Part shown: piece by piece, positions 1-9,396 of the stretch
Numbering within the stretch: position 1 is the stretch's first letter
Layout of the letters: every line of letters begins with the position of its first letter
Source of the DNA: Candidatus Hodarchaeota archaeon
Lineage (GTDB): Archaea > Asgardarchaeota > Heimdallarchaeia > Hodarchaeales > YT1-039
Length of the DNA stretch: 64,000 bases
Reading direction: 5' to 3'
Assembly (NCBI GenBank): GCA_016840025.1
Contig: JAEOTF010000090.1
Span: 8,821-72,820, forward strand
Position numbers and translations under genes: made by a program
The notes under the pieces: generated by a model
The model's input: only the letters and a program-made list of their open reading frames with translations
Databases searched by the model: none
Told to the model about the DNA's origin: nothing

Positions 1-1
1 T

Positions 2-142
2 TTTGAAGATTTGTTTTCATATTCTTACTGGTCTCACAATCTTCATCAGGGATTGGTAAAGAGTATTGAAAGTCGCTCCCCCCTAGGACTTGATGACATC
101 AATAATAAATCCAATATTGTTGCTCTGAGCGATTATGTCTAA
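2..142 (+). CDS. 3' end of an unidentified gene (partial)
   Basis: An open frame runs from the first bases of the window to a TAA, giving the last 46 residues of a protein whose start lies outside the window. It ends in ALSDYV. No motif or family is recognised. Its stop overlaps the stop of the convergent minus-strand protease gene by about four bases, a normal arrangement for tail-to-tail genes, and this is the main argument that it is real. Confidence 0.45.
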   Translation, partial: FEDLFSYSYWSHNLHQGLVKSIESRSPLGLDDINNKSNIVALSDYV

Positions 143-2256
143 TTACCGAATCTTTCTTTACCATATCTCTTCTTATATGCTTCTTCATATGCTTCTTGAC
201 TTATTTCACCTTGTTGATACTTCCTATAGATTTCTTGGAATGTTTCTACACCTGTCAGTGGTTTAGTTAAAGTGGAATACTCAGTTTTTAATCTAAAATA
301 CTTTTTTATATAAATAGTCAATGCTGCTACTACAGCTAGGAAAGATATAATTAATATGTGATCCATATCCAATTCAAAGCCATTTGCTGAGCCTAACTGA
401 GAACTAGGACTTGTTGACGAATCTATCGATGTAAGACTTGCAGTTGAGTCTAAGGATGATGTACTAGATGGTGGGCTAGTGGTTGTTGAACTATTATAAA
501 TTATCCATTCTAGCATCACTCTAACTTCATATTGAAGAATAACTGCATTTGAAATGTATTCGTACGCTTTTTGATACTCTAAATCATCATAAGCTTGTAA
601 AGTTAAACTGTAATTATTGAGGATAGCATTTAATTTTTCTTCTATGACTGTAGGGGATTCAGAGAGTTGATTGATAAGTTGATTTATATTAAAAGATGCA
701 CTATAATAATGATTAAGCCAGATATCAGTTGAAGTACGACTAAAACAGTCTATGGCGAATGTAGAAAAGTTAATCGCAGGACTATAATAAGTCATTACAC
801 TTTCTACGTAATCTCCACCCCATCCATACTCTAAATATTCACCAGTATGTGGATGGGGGAGTCCGAGTGTATGACCTACTTCATGCACAATTACTTGGGT
901 TATTCCTTTGTCGGGGATATCATACGCATTACTACTGCTGTTGAATTGATACATCCGTGGAGGATTGATATTCATCAGTTGCCAGCCCATCCCACCTAAA
1001 CCTGAAAAATTCGTTCCCTCAAGAGCCATTATAGTTTCATTCGAGAGGAAAACAACAGTCGGAAAAGAGAGGTCTGCGAAGGATGAAGGGAATAATATTT
1101 CTAAATAATTTTCAACAGTATCGTAAAATCCATCTGTTATTTCAATAAGCCCATTTCCCGACTTTGATTCCAAATTAAATTTGTTATAGAGCTCTGGATA
1201 TTCATTAAGGTATTTCCATCTGACAGTAACATTCCACTGGTAGAATGGGGCGATTTCAGCAAGTGGTGCAATAATTCGTTGCTTTGAGGTTATCCATTGT
1301 AACATTTCAAGCGAATACCCATAACCGGTTAGATTTGATAAAAGTAAGACATCTATATCTACTGTGGGATTAACTATTGGCATTTCTCCAGCTACAATAT
1401 ATGGTGGTTCAACATAGCCTACAAAATTGTTCCCAATAATGTCTATTGCCCAATCTGCGATCCAATTACGGATTATAGCTCTTCCATTTGAGGTTTCTAA
1501 TCCATATTGGCTAGCTAAACTCTGAATAGTGTGAAATAAGTGATCTTCAGCGTTCCACCACGTTCCCCACGCAGTATCAATCCACTCGGGAAACCAATGA
1601 TATGCACTTAAGTCTAAGAAGTAGAATTTCCCTACAGTCCCACCATAACCTGGAGTAGGTCGAGTATAAAGATTTGTAGTAAATGAATAAAAACCAGTTG
1701 AAGTGGTATTCGAATCAGGACTAGTTGCTGTTAAGGAAAACCAGTGAGAGTAGCCCTCACGATCCAAATGAGTCAAATTGAAAATATAGAGAGTATAATC
1801 GGCAGTAGGTATTGGCATTATACTGGGCAGCCATTTTTCAAAATCTATTGCATCAACTTCTCGACCTGTTCGATTTACAAATACATCGGTAGTCTTTCCA
1901 AAAAGAGAGGCATTAAAATCCATATTGGGCTGTTCTTGAAGTGGTGCATTAGTTTCCCAATAATCGGTGATAGACTCATTGATTGATTGATCAAGCGTTT
2001 CCACCACATAAGAAAGAGTGTATTGTGTGGCATTGTGGACAATCGATGAGGGGAGCATAGTTGGGAGTAAAAAAAGCTCTAACCGAGGATCAAAGTTAAG
2101 AAATTCAAGTCCTATAGTCAATGAACATTTCAAAGGAGTAGATATAGTCAAAGGAGTAGATATAGTCAAAGGAGTAGATGAACTTGGAGAAGGAAAAAAA
2201 GCGCTTATTATAATAGTTGATATCATAAAAGCACGAGAAAATCGCATAATAATCAC
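139..2256 (-). CDS. Secreted, membrane-anchored metzincin-like zinc metalloprotease (paralog 1)
   Basis: This 705-residue protein starts with a hydrophobic signal segment (about residues 6-25). After a long extracellular part with many N-x-S/T sequons it has the zinc motif HEVGHTLGLPH starting at residue 458, which fits the metzincin consensus HExxHxxGxxH. A Met-containing turn (SVMTYY) follows about 30 residues later, as expected for metzincins. A Ser/Thr-rich linker leads to a transmembrane helix near residues 635-655 and a charged cytoplasmic tail. That tail resembles the short oligomerisation tails called SHOCT (QEIYRKYQQGEIS pattern). The likely role is cell-surface proteolysis. The next upstream gene is a full-length paralog with the motif at the same residue number, so this is a tandem duplication. 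Substrate is unknown. Confidence 0.75.
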   Translation of the reverse strand: MIIMRFSRAFMISTIIISAFFPSPSSSTPLTISTPLTISTPLKCSLTIGLEFLNFDPRLELFLLPTMLPSSIVHNATQYTLSYVVETLDQSINESITDYWETNAPLQEQPNMDFNASLFGKTTDVFVNRTGREVDAIDFEKWLPSIMPIPTADYTLYIFNLTHLDREGYSHWFSLTATSPDSNTTSTGFYSFTTNLYTRPTPGYGGTVGKFYFLDLSAYHWFPEWIDTAWGTWWNAEDHLFHTIQSLASQYGLETSNGRAIIRNWIADWAIDIIGNNFVGYVEPPYIVAGEMPIVNPTVDIDVLLLSNLTGYGYSLEMLQWITSKQRIIAPLAEIAPFYQWNVTVRWKYLNEYPELYNKFNLESKSGNGLIEITDGFYDTVENYLEILFPSSFADLSFPTVVFLSNETIMALEGTNFSGLGGMGWQLMNINPPRMYQFNSSSNAYDIPDKGITQVIVHEVGHTLGLPHPHTGEYLEYGWGGDYVESVMTYYSPAINFSTFAIDCFSRTSTDIWLNHYYSASFNINQLINQLSESPTVIEEKLNAILNNYSLTLQAYDDLEYQKAYEYISNAVILQYEVRVMLEWIIYNSSTTTSPPSSTSSLDSTASLTSIDSSTSPSSQLGSANGFELDMDHILIISFLAVVAALTIYIKKYFRLKTEYSTLTKPLTGVETFQEIYRKYQQGEISQEAYEEAYKKRYGKERFGN
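2131..2181. repeat. 18-bp tandem repeat in the leader of the first protease
   Basis: About 2.8 copies of an 18-base unit (CAAAGGAGTAGATATAGT on the plus strand) lie head to tail. On the coding strand they encode repeated STPLTI just after the signal segment of the metalloprotease. The paralog next door lacks them, so this is probably a recent slippage expansion that is tolerated in a linker. Confidence 0.8.
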
Positions 2257-2368
2257 TTAACATGAAAATTAAAATATAATATTGTGTAATAAATGGAAGG
2301 TTTATCTCGGCTGATTTTCCTTAGAGATGCCCGTACATAATAAATTATTTCTGTTTTAGTTAATCTCA

Positions 2369-4249
2369 TTAACTGTCATTGGAATTTGTATCCAACACTC
2401 TTTTTCTTTTTTTCAGATAAGATATTCCAAAAAGTGAGAATAATAACAAAATCCATGCCCATCCCGGGGTCTTTGAAGAAGTTGAAGTGCTTGATGATTG
2501 CTTAGCTAACTGTTGTAACGATGATGTGATTTCATATTGAAGTGTTACTGCCAATGAAATGTTTTCATACGCTTGCTGATACTCTAAGTGATCATATGCT
2601 TGAATTGAATCTTCATACTGCTTCTGTACGGATTGTAGTTTGTTTTCATCTTCAATAGGAAGTGAACTAACCTCTTCAAGAAGTTGGTTGACTATTTTAC
2701 TAGCATTTTTATAATAATCAAAGTAGATATCCGTCGAGGATCGACTAAATCTGTCAATGGCGTAAGTAGAAAAGTTAACAGTTGGATTGTAGTAACTCAT
2801 TACACTCTCAACGTAATCGCCACCCCATCCATAGTAATCATGTGGATGAGGGAATCCCAGAGTGTGTCCAACCTCATGTACGATTACTTGCGTCAATCCT
2901 CTGTCAGGAACATCGTAACGATTACTAGTGTTGTTAAATTTATATAAACGTGAGGGATTAAGATTCAACAATTGCCAAGGAAAACCTCGGGAGATACCTG
3001 CAAAAATAAGGCCATTATTAGCCATTTCCGTCTCATTAGAGAGAAACCCAACTGTTGGAAAAGAAATGTCTGCATTTGAAGTAGGGAATAATTCTTGCCG
3101 GAAGTTATCTACAAAATCAAAAAATCCTTCTGTCACCTCAATAATGCCATTTCCTGCCTGTGCCTCTGAGTTAAACTTTCTAAAAAGGTCAGGATAGGTG
3201 TTAAGCGGTTCTAACCTAACAGTTACATTCCATTGGTAAAATGGGGCAACTTCCATGAGCGGCGTTAGTATACGTTTTTCTGAGGTTAACCATTGTAATG
3301 AATCAAGCGGATAACCTTTATCGGTTAGGTTTGATAAGAGTAGCACTTCAATATCTACTTTGGGATTAACTATTGGCTTGTCTTCAGATATAATGTATGG
3401 TGGTTCAATGTACCCTATGAAGTTATTGCCCAGAATATCGATTATCCAATGACCAATCCAATAACGGATTGATTCCTGCCCACTTGCAGTTTCTGCTCCA
3501 TATTGTTCAACTATTTCCTGAATGGTGGAGAATAAATAACCTTCGGCATCCCAATTCCACACTGTTTCGATAAATGTAGGATACCAATGGTATGCGCTTA
3601 AATCTAGAAAATAAAACCGTCCCACATTTCCTCCAAAACCCGTAACCGGGCGGGTATAAAGCCCAGTGGTAAGTGAGTAGAAACCAGTTGTGGTTATGTT
3701 TGCATCAGGATCATTAACCGTTAAGGAGAACCAGTGGTCATAACCATCACGATCTAAATATGTTAAGTTGAAAATATAGAGAGTATAGTCAGTAGTGGGT
3801 GTAGGTACTACGCTAGGTAACCATTGTTCAAATTTTCGTGCGTCTACTTGCCTACCTGTTCGATTTACAAATACATCAGTTGATTCTCCATGAAGAGAGG
3901 GATCAAAAGCTACATGTGGATGATCTTGTAAAGGGGCATTTGCATCCCAATATGTTTTAATTGAGTCGTTAATTGATGAGTCTAGAGTTTCAATATCATA
4001 AATTAGTTCATATTTAGTATGTGAATGCCCAATGGATGAATGATCAATAGATGAAGGAAGAATATCTGCTAATAAATCCAATTCTAATTGAGGATCAAAA
4101 TTAAGAAACTTTAAGCCAATTTTAAGTGAGCATGAATTTGGTGCAGTCATTATAGTTAATAGTTCAGAGGAAACTGCGAAAGGGAAACAAACATTTGTGA
4201 AAACAATTAATAGTAAGAAGCAACTTGATTTTTGGTCAATATTATGCAT
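2369..4249 (-). CDS. Secreted, membrane-anchored metzincin-like zinc metalloprotease (paralog 2)
   Basis: This 626-residue protein is colinear with its downstream neighbour over most of its length. It has an N-terminal signal segment, an NRTGR segment near residue 130, and the zinc motif HEVGHTLGFPH beginning at residue 458, followed by SVMSYY. The C-terminus has a hydrophobic helix followed by KKRKR, typical of a membrane anchor with a positive stop-transfer end, and lacks the longer cytoplasmic tail of paralog 1. It is probably a cell-surface protease of the metzincin class. The two genes are 112 bases apart on the same strand and could share a transcript or have separate promoters. No specific peptidase family could be assigned by eye. 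Confidence 0.75.
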   Translation of the reverse strand: MHNIDQKSSCFLLLIVFTNVCFPFAVSSELLTIMTAPNSCSLKIGLKFLNFDPQLELDLLADILPSSIDHSSIGHSHTKYELIYDIETLDSSINDSIKTYWDANAPLQDHPHVAFDPSLHGESTDVFVNRTGRQVDARKFEQWLPSVVPTPTTDYTLYIFNLTYLDRDGYDHWFSLTVNDPDANITTTGFYSLTTGLYTRPVTGFGGNVGRFYFLDLSAYHWYPTFIETVWNWDAEGYLFSTIQEIVEQYGAETASGQESIRYWIGHWIIDILGNNFIGYIEPPYIISEDKPIVNPKVDIEVLLLSNLTDKGYPLDSLQWLTSEKRILTPLMEVAPFYQWNVTVRLEPLNTYPDLFRKFNSEAQAGNGIIEVTEGFFDFVDNFRQELFPTSNADISFPTVGFLSNETEMANNGLIFAGISRGFPWQLLNLNPSRLYKFNNTSNRYDVPDRGLTQVIVHEVGHTLGFPHPHDYYGWGGDYVESVMSYYNPTVNFSTYAIDRFSRSSTDIYFDYYKNASKIVNQLLEEVSSLPIEDENKLQSVQKQYEDSIQAYDHLEYQQAYENISLAVTLQYEITSSLQQLAKQSSSTSTSSKTPGWAWILLLFSLFGISYLKKRKRVLDTNSNDS

Positions 4250-4371
4250 AGAGAACTTACTTATTATAGTCGTTTTTAAAATATTCGCTTACCGAATACC
4301 TTAATTTCATTAATTATCAAATGTTTGAAAGCATTAATTATTCTCTAATACTAAAGAAGGAATCTTTGAGT

Positions 4372-5454
4372 TTAAGGATGGAGAGGAATACCCTCTCTCC
4401 ATTGAGCGAGCTGCCCTTCAAATCCTAACTTGTAGGTTTCATTGATATTTAATGCATGGATAAGCCTGATAAGGCGATGTGCTTCCTTTTCTGTCTTATC
4501 TTGGATAAACCATTTCCAAAAGAATCCCACCAACCAAGGATCCAGCTTTGTCATTCCCATGGGATTTTGTGCCAATAAAAACACCGCTTGCCAGAGTTCA
4601 CTTAAGGCTGTTTCATAAATCCGTTGTAAATAATCGGATCCTCTTCTTTCTTTACCCACTGCAGCAAATAATTGACGAGTTCGTCGGTCACATTCATTTA
4701 TCGAGACAAAAGCAGAAAGAATCCAAGTTTTGCGTCTTGTTCGTTCATTAGCGAGGTAAATTTTCTTTCCTAAGTTTTCTAATTCATCTAAAGCTTTTTT
4801 AAGTATTTCTGGAGTAAAAACATCGATATTGAGAAGTTCTTTGATATAGAAATCATGTAATCCTTCTTCTTCTTGAAGAGAGTCCAATAAGAGTTCTGCA
4901 GTTGTTATATTAAAAGAATCTTTACGCATAAGTCGAGCACAGATGCTCTCTTCTCCCGCTTTAAATATCCAGATGAACGCATCAGCTAAAAGTTCTTCCA
5001 TAATGTTTCGACGTGCTAAATGAAGAAATCCTTCACTACTTTGAACCTTTAGAAAGATTGTTTCTGGTTTCCATGATAGTTCCTTAATTTTTTCACGCAG
5101 GTAACTAATCAGTCCTTCTGGGTCATAGATGGGTTTACAGTTACTTAACAATCGCACAACCGTAGCTATTTGCCAAAATGCCACATCAACAATGTCCTCG
5201 ATAACATCTACAAAAAATTGAGGCTCTATAAAGCTAATTTTAATTTTTACGTCTTGAAATTCTTCTAATTTCATTTGAGTCTCTAGAATGTTCTTTTGCC
5301 CCTGTCTTAACGCCCATATGGATACTATTGTCTCATCTCCTGGGCGTAATGGTGTAAGATAGACAAATCGCCCTCTTTCTTTACGATCATATTTCATTTG
5401 TCCGAGTACTTTCTCAATGACGGTTTCTAGTACTGCTAGTTCAAGATTCCCCAT
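4372..5454 (-). CDS. Hypothetical protein, possibly a degenerate nucleotidyltransferase-like protein
   Basis: This 360-residue soluble protein was not recognised. The first half alternates strands and helices, and a segment near residues 95-125 (LLSNCKPIYDPEG) resembles the region after the catalytic part of minimal nucleotidyltransferases. No clear GS...DxD motif is visible, so a catalytic role is doubtful. The second half looks all-helical. Its start overlaps the end of the DedA-like gene by 14 bases on the same strand, so the two are almost certainly co-transcribed and translationally coupled. The nucleotidyltransferase idea is a weak inference. Confidence 0.55.
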   Translation of the reverse strand: MGNLELAVLETVIEKVLGQMKYDRKERGRFVYLTPLRPGDETIVSIWALRQGQKNILETQMKLEEFQDVKIKISFIEPQFFVDVIEDIVDVAFWQIATVVRLLSNCKPIYDPEGLISYLREKIKELSWKPETIFLKVQSSEGFLHLARRNIMEELLADAFIWIFKAGEESICARLMRKDSFNITTAELLLDSLQEEEGLHDFYIKELLNIDVFTPEILKKALDELENLGKKIYLANERTRRKTWILSAFVSINECDRRTRQLFAAVGKERRGSDYLQRIYETALSELWQAVFLLAQNPMGMTKLDPWLVGFFWKWFIQDKTEKEAHRLIRLIHALNINETYKLGFEGQLAQWREGIPLHP

Positions 5455-6097
5455 CTATTGTTCCACTCACCTTTACCAACATATTTTGTTTGGATAGTCT
5501 TTTCAGAACCACAAAATAGAGTAAGATAAGAATAGCTATCACTAAAAAAAGAATACTTAATCCAATCGTTGGTGCCTTCTCTATTTCACCATGAGTCCAA
5601 TAACCAAGCACGCAGTAAAAAATAGTCCGTGGTATCACACCAATTGCTGAGGCTATGTAAAAATCCCTAAACCGGATTTCAGCTAATCCTGCTCCGTAAG
5701 AGACTGCATCAAAAGGAATGAATGGAATAAGTCGCCCTATTAGAACTGTCCAGAAACCGTTTTGTTTAAACCATCCATCAGCGAATTGAAGTGTTTGTTC
5801 ATCAACAAATCGCACCACTAGGGGTCTTCCTCCTTTCTTTGCAATAAAAAAACATAAAATTGCACCTACCATAGAACCCAAAGCGCCAAAAATAACTGCA
5901 AGAGTAATCCCAAGGATAACGCCGTATTTATCCGTAAAAGCTGCACCTCCTAGACCTAATAAAAATTCTGAAGGAATAGGCGAAATTATTGCTTGCACTA
6001 TCATTGCAAAGAAGAGTCCTATGGGACCAATATCTTCCACAAGTTGAATAAGCCATTCCACGATATCAGAGAGCCATATTTCCAGTGAAAATGTCAT
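5441..6097 (-). CDS. DedA / TVP38-TMEM64 family membrane protein
   Basis: This is a 218-residue polytopic membrane protein with about five hydrophobic segments. Features of the DedA/VTT (SNARE-associated) fold are visible: an early re-entrant-like segment PIPSEFLLGLGG near residues 41-52, a GAxxxFFIAKKGG segment near residue 85, and the later G-R-x-I-P-F motif near residues 120-127 (IGRLIPFIPFDAVSYGAG). Members of this family act in lipid scrambling or transport across membranes in bacteria and eukaryotes. The role here is inferred from family only. Length is typical. It forms an operon with the downstream hypothetical gene. Confidence 0.8.
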   Translation of the reverse strand: MTFSLEIWLSDIVEWLIQLVEDIGPIGLFFAMIVQAIISPIPSEFLLGLGGAAFTDKYGVILGITLAVIFGALGSMVGAILCFFIAKKGGRPLVVRFVDEQTLQFADGWFKQNGFWTVLIGRLIPFIPFDAVSYGAGLAEIRFRDFYIASAIGVIPRTIFYCVLGYWTHGEIEKAPTIGLSILFLVIAILILLYFVVLKRLSKQNMLVKVSGTIDGES

Positions 6098-6151
6098 TTT
6101 GCTAACCAGATGTAAGTGATGAAATAAGATTACCCAAATAGAGATTCAGAT

Positions 6152-6790
6152 CTAGATTAATTCTATCTCCTGATAGACTGGTATATTGATCTTTTTGTCC
6201 GCATAAAGCAACATTAACGCTGAAATTTCTTTTAAAGAAAGCAATCCTCGTAATTTTTGCTCTCTATTTACTTCTTTTACAAATTGGTGGAAATCTGTTA
6301 AAGCTGTAGTAGTTTGATCGAATAATTCATTGAGCATAGGTTTCATAATTTGTCTGCCTTTTCCAATACCTTGACAACCTATTTTCTTAGCATTTACTAC
6401 TGAAATTATTCTCTTTCCATCCTTTGTCGTCAAACCAAAAGGAAAAGTTCGACAAGCTAAGGGACGATAAGAGTAAATACTACATCTTTGTTTATGATAG
6501 AAAATGCACTTATCAATTCTCTTGTTAAGTCCTAGATAGGCTAATCCGCGTGTGGTCTCAAATGGGGGAACCATCATCTGAGGATTCAAAGCAGTGACTT
6601 CATTTTTTGATACATAGAATGCAAAATAGGGTAATAGTTCTTCAATAGTCCCTACATATTTTATTAAAAGCAGGATATCAACATGAAGTAAAGTTACAAT
6701 GATTTTATCTGAGTTACAACATATACCGCAATGTTGGCATTCAAACTTCAGGGACTTCCCTTTCTTACTAGATTTCTTATCCCTTTTCAA
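6152..6790 (-). CDS. YkgJ-type Cys-cluster (zinc/iron-chelating) protein
   Basis: This 212-residue protein has the pattern of the YkgJ cysteine-cluster family: CQHCGICC near residues 18-25, then CIFYHKQRCSIYSYRPLACRTFPFG near residues 96-120. These cysteines are thought to bind a metal or Fe-S centre; the cellular function of the family is not settled. The C-terminal third is helical. It lies between a KaiC-like gene and a DedA-like gene on the same strand, with gaps of 41 and 54 bases. A second member of the family occurs at 24743-25228. Confidence 0.75.
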   Translation of the reverse strand: MKRDKKSSKKGKSLKFECQHCGICCNSDKIIVTLLHVDILLLIKYVGTIEELLPYFAFYVSKNEVTALNPQMMVPPFETTRGLAYLGLNKRIDKCIFYHKQRCSIYSYRPLACRTFPFGLTTKDGKRIISVVNAKKIGCQGIGKGRQIMKPMLNELFDQTTTALTDFHQFVKEVNREQKLRGLLSLKEISALMLLYADKKINIPVYQEIELI

Positions 6791-6831
6791 TCTATTTCAC
6801 ATATTTTCCCACAGATATGTTTCATTAGGAA

Positions 6832-7590
6832 TTACATATCTATTGCAACATTTTTGTCAGGATGAACTAATACACCACTGCCTGTAATCTCAAATTCTTT
6901 CCGTGCAAACTCATGTCGGTGTCCCCTCATTTTTTGGATGAGAACTGATCGTTTATAAGTCCCATCACGTTGTTCGTGATAATTCACTACCATAGCTCCC
7001 TGCGTAGAGTATTCTTCGGGTGAAAATGATCCTGAATAAACTATTGAATCAGACCCCTGTCTTCGATATTCAGCAGTTAAAAGAGTTGTACATTCCCGAT
7101 TCCCGAGTATCGCACTCATGGTTAGAATTTCTTTTCGCAGTTGATGTTGGCTCTTAACAGCGGTCGATAAAGATGTTAACGAGTCAATTACGACACGTGT
7201 CGCACCAGTAATATCCAATACTTCAAGTAGGGTTATTAGCAAGCTATCTACATTTGCACGGATTTGAAATCGTTCGTTGGAAGTAAGGCCTACCCTACTA
7301 CTAAATCCATCCACTATCGTTATTAAGGGAGGATCGAACGCTTCAAGTTCCTTTAAATTCCAACCAAAATTTCTACAATCCTTACGGACGTGATTAGCTA
7401 AATCATCGAATGCTACAAAAACACCAGGCTCATCGTGATCTAAAGCGCCTCTGATAAGGAACTGAAGACAAAAAATGCTTTTTCCAGCACCTGGTGGGCC
7501 TTGCATAAGGATTGTTTTTCCTTTAGGAAATCCCGAGGGTATAAATAATTCATTAAGTCCTGGGATGCCCGAGTCAATCATATCGGACAC
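6832..7590 (-). CDS. KaiC-like RecA-superfamily ATPase
   Basis: This 252-residue protein is one RecA/KaiC domain. It opens with GIPGLNEL and the Walker A motif GPPGAGKS near residues 31-38, then LQFLIRGA. A Walker B strand ending in VVIDSLTSL lies near residues 134-142. Archaeal genomes carry many such single-domain KaiC-like proteins, generally linked to signalling or regulation rather than clock function. The kinase residues cannot be judged by eye. It reads away from the plus-strand S17e gene, with a roughly 240-base AT-rich divergent region between them. Confidence 0.8.
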   Translation of the reverse strand: MSDMIDSGIPGLNELFIPSGFPKGKTILMQGPPGAGKSIFCLQFLIRGALDHDEPGVFVAFDDLANHVRKDCRNFGWNLKELEAFDPPLITIVDGFSSRVGLTSNERFQIRANVDSLLITLLEVLDITGATRVVIDSLTSLSTAVKSQHQLRKEILTMSAILGNRECTTLLTAEYRRQGSDSIVYSGSFSPEEYSTQGAMVVNYHEQRDGTYKRSVLIQKMRGHRHEFARKEFEITGSGVLVHPDKNVAIDM

Positions 7591-7829
7591 AAATATTCCT
7601 CACATTCTAAATTCGTTGAACTTAATCGTATTTATGTTATTGTTCTTTTTTTTCTTCCTTTTCTTAAGAGTAATTGTACTCTATTAATAACCAATGTTCA
7701 TTAATTGATTATTCTATTATTAAGAAGATCTTTAAATCAAGCTTCAATGGCTGCTATTTAAAGGTCTTTACGTTAATCACCACCTTACAGATAAGTGTCT
7801 TTAAAATAACCAGAATCGAGTTGATCTAT

Positions 7830-8060
7830 TTGGGAAGTGTACGCCCAGCTTACGTTAAAAAACTTTCAAGAGAAATAGTAGATAAATATGAACACAAACT
7901 CACTCTAGATTTTGACGAGAATAAAAATATTATATCTATGGTCGTGGAACTCCGCTCTAAAAAATTACGTAACCGGGTTGCAGGTTACGTAACGAGATTA
8001 ATGCGTCAGCGTCGTATGCCCGTAGAAGAGGAACCTGACCTATTTGAACCAAGAGATTAA
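7830..8060 (+). CDS. rps17e: Small ribosomal subunit protein eS17 (S17e)
   Basis: This 76-residue protein matches archaeal/eukaryotic S17e along its length: GSVRPAYVKKLSRE at the N-terminus, a central DFDENKNI segment, and KLRNRVAGYVTRLMRQR near the middle. I place the start at a TTG at 7830 because it gives M-G-S-V-R-P, the usual start of the family. The open frame continues further upstream but that part has no family similarity. A TTG at 7821 is an alternative. Only a weak Shine-Dalgarno-like GAG is seen. It is an essential 30S subunit component and marks the genome as archaeal. Confidence 0.88.
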   Translation: MGSVRPAYVKKLSREIVDKYEHKLTLDFDENKNIISMVVELRSKKLRNRVAGYVTRLMRQRRMPVEEEPDLFEPRD

Positions 8061-8142
8061 GTTAATCAATCAACAGAGGATTAAATTTTCTTTTTTCACT
8101 AAGTACGAGGAGTCTAAATCCTTATATTAAGGGTGAAACGAA

Positions 8143-8844
8143 GTGAAGCTCCTGATCAGTCCGCGTTCGCTTGAGGAAGCCCGAAAAGTAATTGCAGGGG
8201 GAGCTAATATTGTAGATATTAAGAATCCCTCTGAAGGATCACTTGGTGCGGGGAGTCCTCATTTGATTCATGCGGTTAAGGAACTTACTGAAAATAGAGT
8301 AGAAATCTCTGCAGCTTTAGGTGATATCTCGGTTTGGATGCCCGGAACGATAGGACTGGCTGCGTATGGCGCTATGCAAGCAGGCGCTAATTACGTAAAA
8401 ATGGGCACTCTGAATTTGAACGAAAAACAGACCGCAGATACAGCAAAAGCTTGCATCGAAGCCCTTAATGGTGGATGTTCTATGGTTATTGCGGGATATG
8501 CCGATGCTTCACGTGTAAATGGTTTAACTCCTCTTAAGATTCCCTCAATAGCTGCTTCTACCCGTGCAGATATTGCTATGATTGATACAGCAATTAAAGA
8601 CGGTAGGGGTTTATTAGATAATATGAGTACAATAGAACTCCGAAAATTTGTCAAACAAGCACATGCTCTTGGACTCGAAGCAGCATTGGCAGGTGAAGTC
8701 AGAATAGAGGAAGTAGAAGTGCTAGCAGGTTTGGAAGTTGATATAATCGGCATTCGTTCTGCTGCTTGCGAGGGTGGAAGAAGAGATGCATCAATTAGTG
8801 AAGAAAAAGTCCGTGAACTTGTGGAGTACTGTAAACAACTCTAA
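8143..8844 (+). CDS. mfnB: (5-formylfuran-3-yl)methyl phosphate synthase
   Basis: This 233-residue TIM-barrel-like protein matches MfnB (DUF556). MfnB makes 4-(hydroxymethyl)-2-furancarboxaldehyde phosphate from two glyceraldehyde-3-phosphates, the first committed step of methanofuran synthesis. Recognisable segments are LLISPRSLEEA at the start, IVDIKNPSEGSLGA near residues 25-38, AGYADASRVN near residue 120 and a Lys-containing DTAIKDGRGL near residue 149. The start is GTG, preceded by a GGGTG ribosome-binding-like element eight bases upstream. Length is typical. The gene is 82 bases after S17e on the same strand. A candidate for another step, mfnE, lies just downstream on the opposite strand, which supports a real furan pathway. 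Confidence 0.88.
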   Translation: MKLLISPRSLEEARKVIAGGANIVDIKNPSEGSLGAGSPHLIHAVKELTENRVEISAALGDISVWMPGTIGLAAYGAMQAGANYVKMGTLNLNEKQTADTAKACIEALNGGCSMVIAGYADASRVNGLTPLKIPSIAASTRADIAMIDTAIKDGRGLLDNMSTIELRKFVKQAHALGLEAALAGEVRIEEVEVLAGLEVDIIGIRSAACEGGRRDASISEEKVRELVEYCKQL

Positions 8845-8984
8845 ATTAATGAAGATATTCTTGGATTATTTAAAAAAATAGAGTTAATTGATAATCTTCA
8901 CTAATGGCGAGTCGTTTGGTAAGCAATACCTTAATAAGGTGTAATTGCGATCCTAAAAGTTGTTTGGAAATAACTAGAGTCAAC

Positions 8985-9370
8985 GACCCACAGACGCACT
9001 TCATGCGATCTGTGTGCTTGGAGTGGGATTCCCTCCCCAAGCCCAGTTGATTAGCCTCAGTCACCAGCCACGAACTTTTCTTCGAAGACTCTTGGCTGAC
9101 GGGACTCCGTTACCTTGGAATGGAATCCTTGTGATTCCTCATAGGCACTTCAGGGTGCTCCACAAGCTCTGAACTCTGCGGTCAGTGGCTAAACAGTTCT
9201 ACAGGGTTAGGAATAGTGTTGCTGACAAGTCCAGGAAACCCTTGGTAACATTGGCGATGTGGACTACTCCCATCAGGGAGGCAGGTTTCTTCTTAACCTG
9301 CAAACCTTATCCCAAGGGATAAGGGGGCGATTCATCCCACAGACGCACGCGATCTGTGGGTTTTCTCGCT
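8985..9370. mobile_element. Orphan IS200/IS605 (IS1341)-like end, possible omega/reRNA remnant
   Basis: A GC-richer block of about 380 bases sits between mfnB and the RHH gene, bounded by two near-copies of one hairpin. The first is CACAGACGCA, loop, TGCG-A-TCTGTG at 8989-9014. The second is CCCACAGA...TCTGTGGG at 9336-9360. The right boundary reads GGGCGATTCATCCC, hairpin, GGGTTTTCTCGC, which resembles from memory the right end of tnpB-type IS200/IS605 elements, where the guide-RNA scaffold ends. One plus-strand frame is open for about 60 codons up to TAA at 9319-9321, as a decayed tnpB 3' end would be. No transposase gene remains, so it may be a decayed or non-autonomous element. Confidence 0.5.
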
Positions 9371-9396
9371 CAATCAGCACAAAAAAGTTGAGTAGC

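Noticed and set aside
7674..7829. Upstream extension of the S17e reading frame
   Set aside because: The added residues do not match S17e and a TTG at 7830 gives the usual N-terminus.
8391..8753. Long minus-strand frame opposite mfnB
   Set aside because: mfnB on the plus strand matches its family along its full length; the antisense frame shows no motif and follows from codon bias.
8870..9064. 64-codon minus-strand frame in the IS-like block
   Set aside because: It overlaps the first boundary hairpin, has no recognisable motif and no ribosome-binding site.
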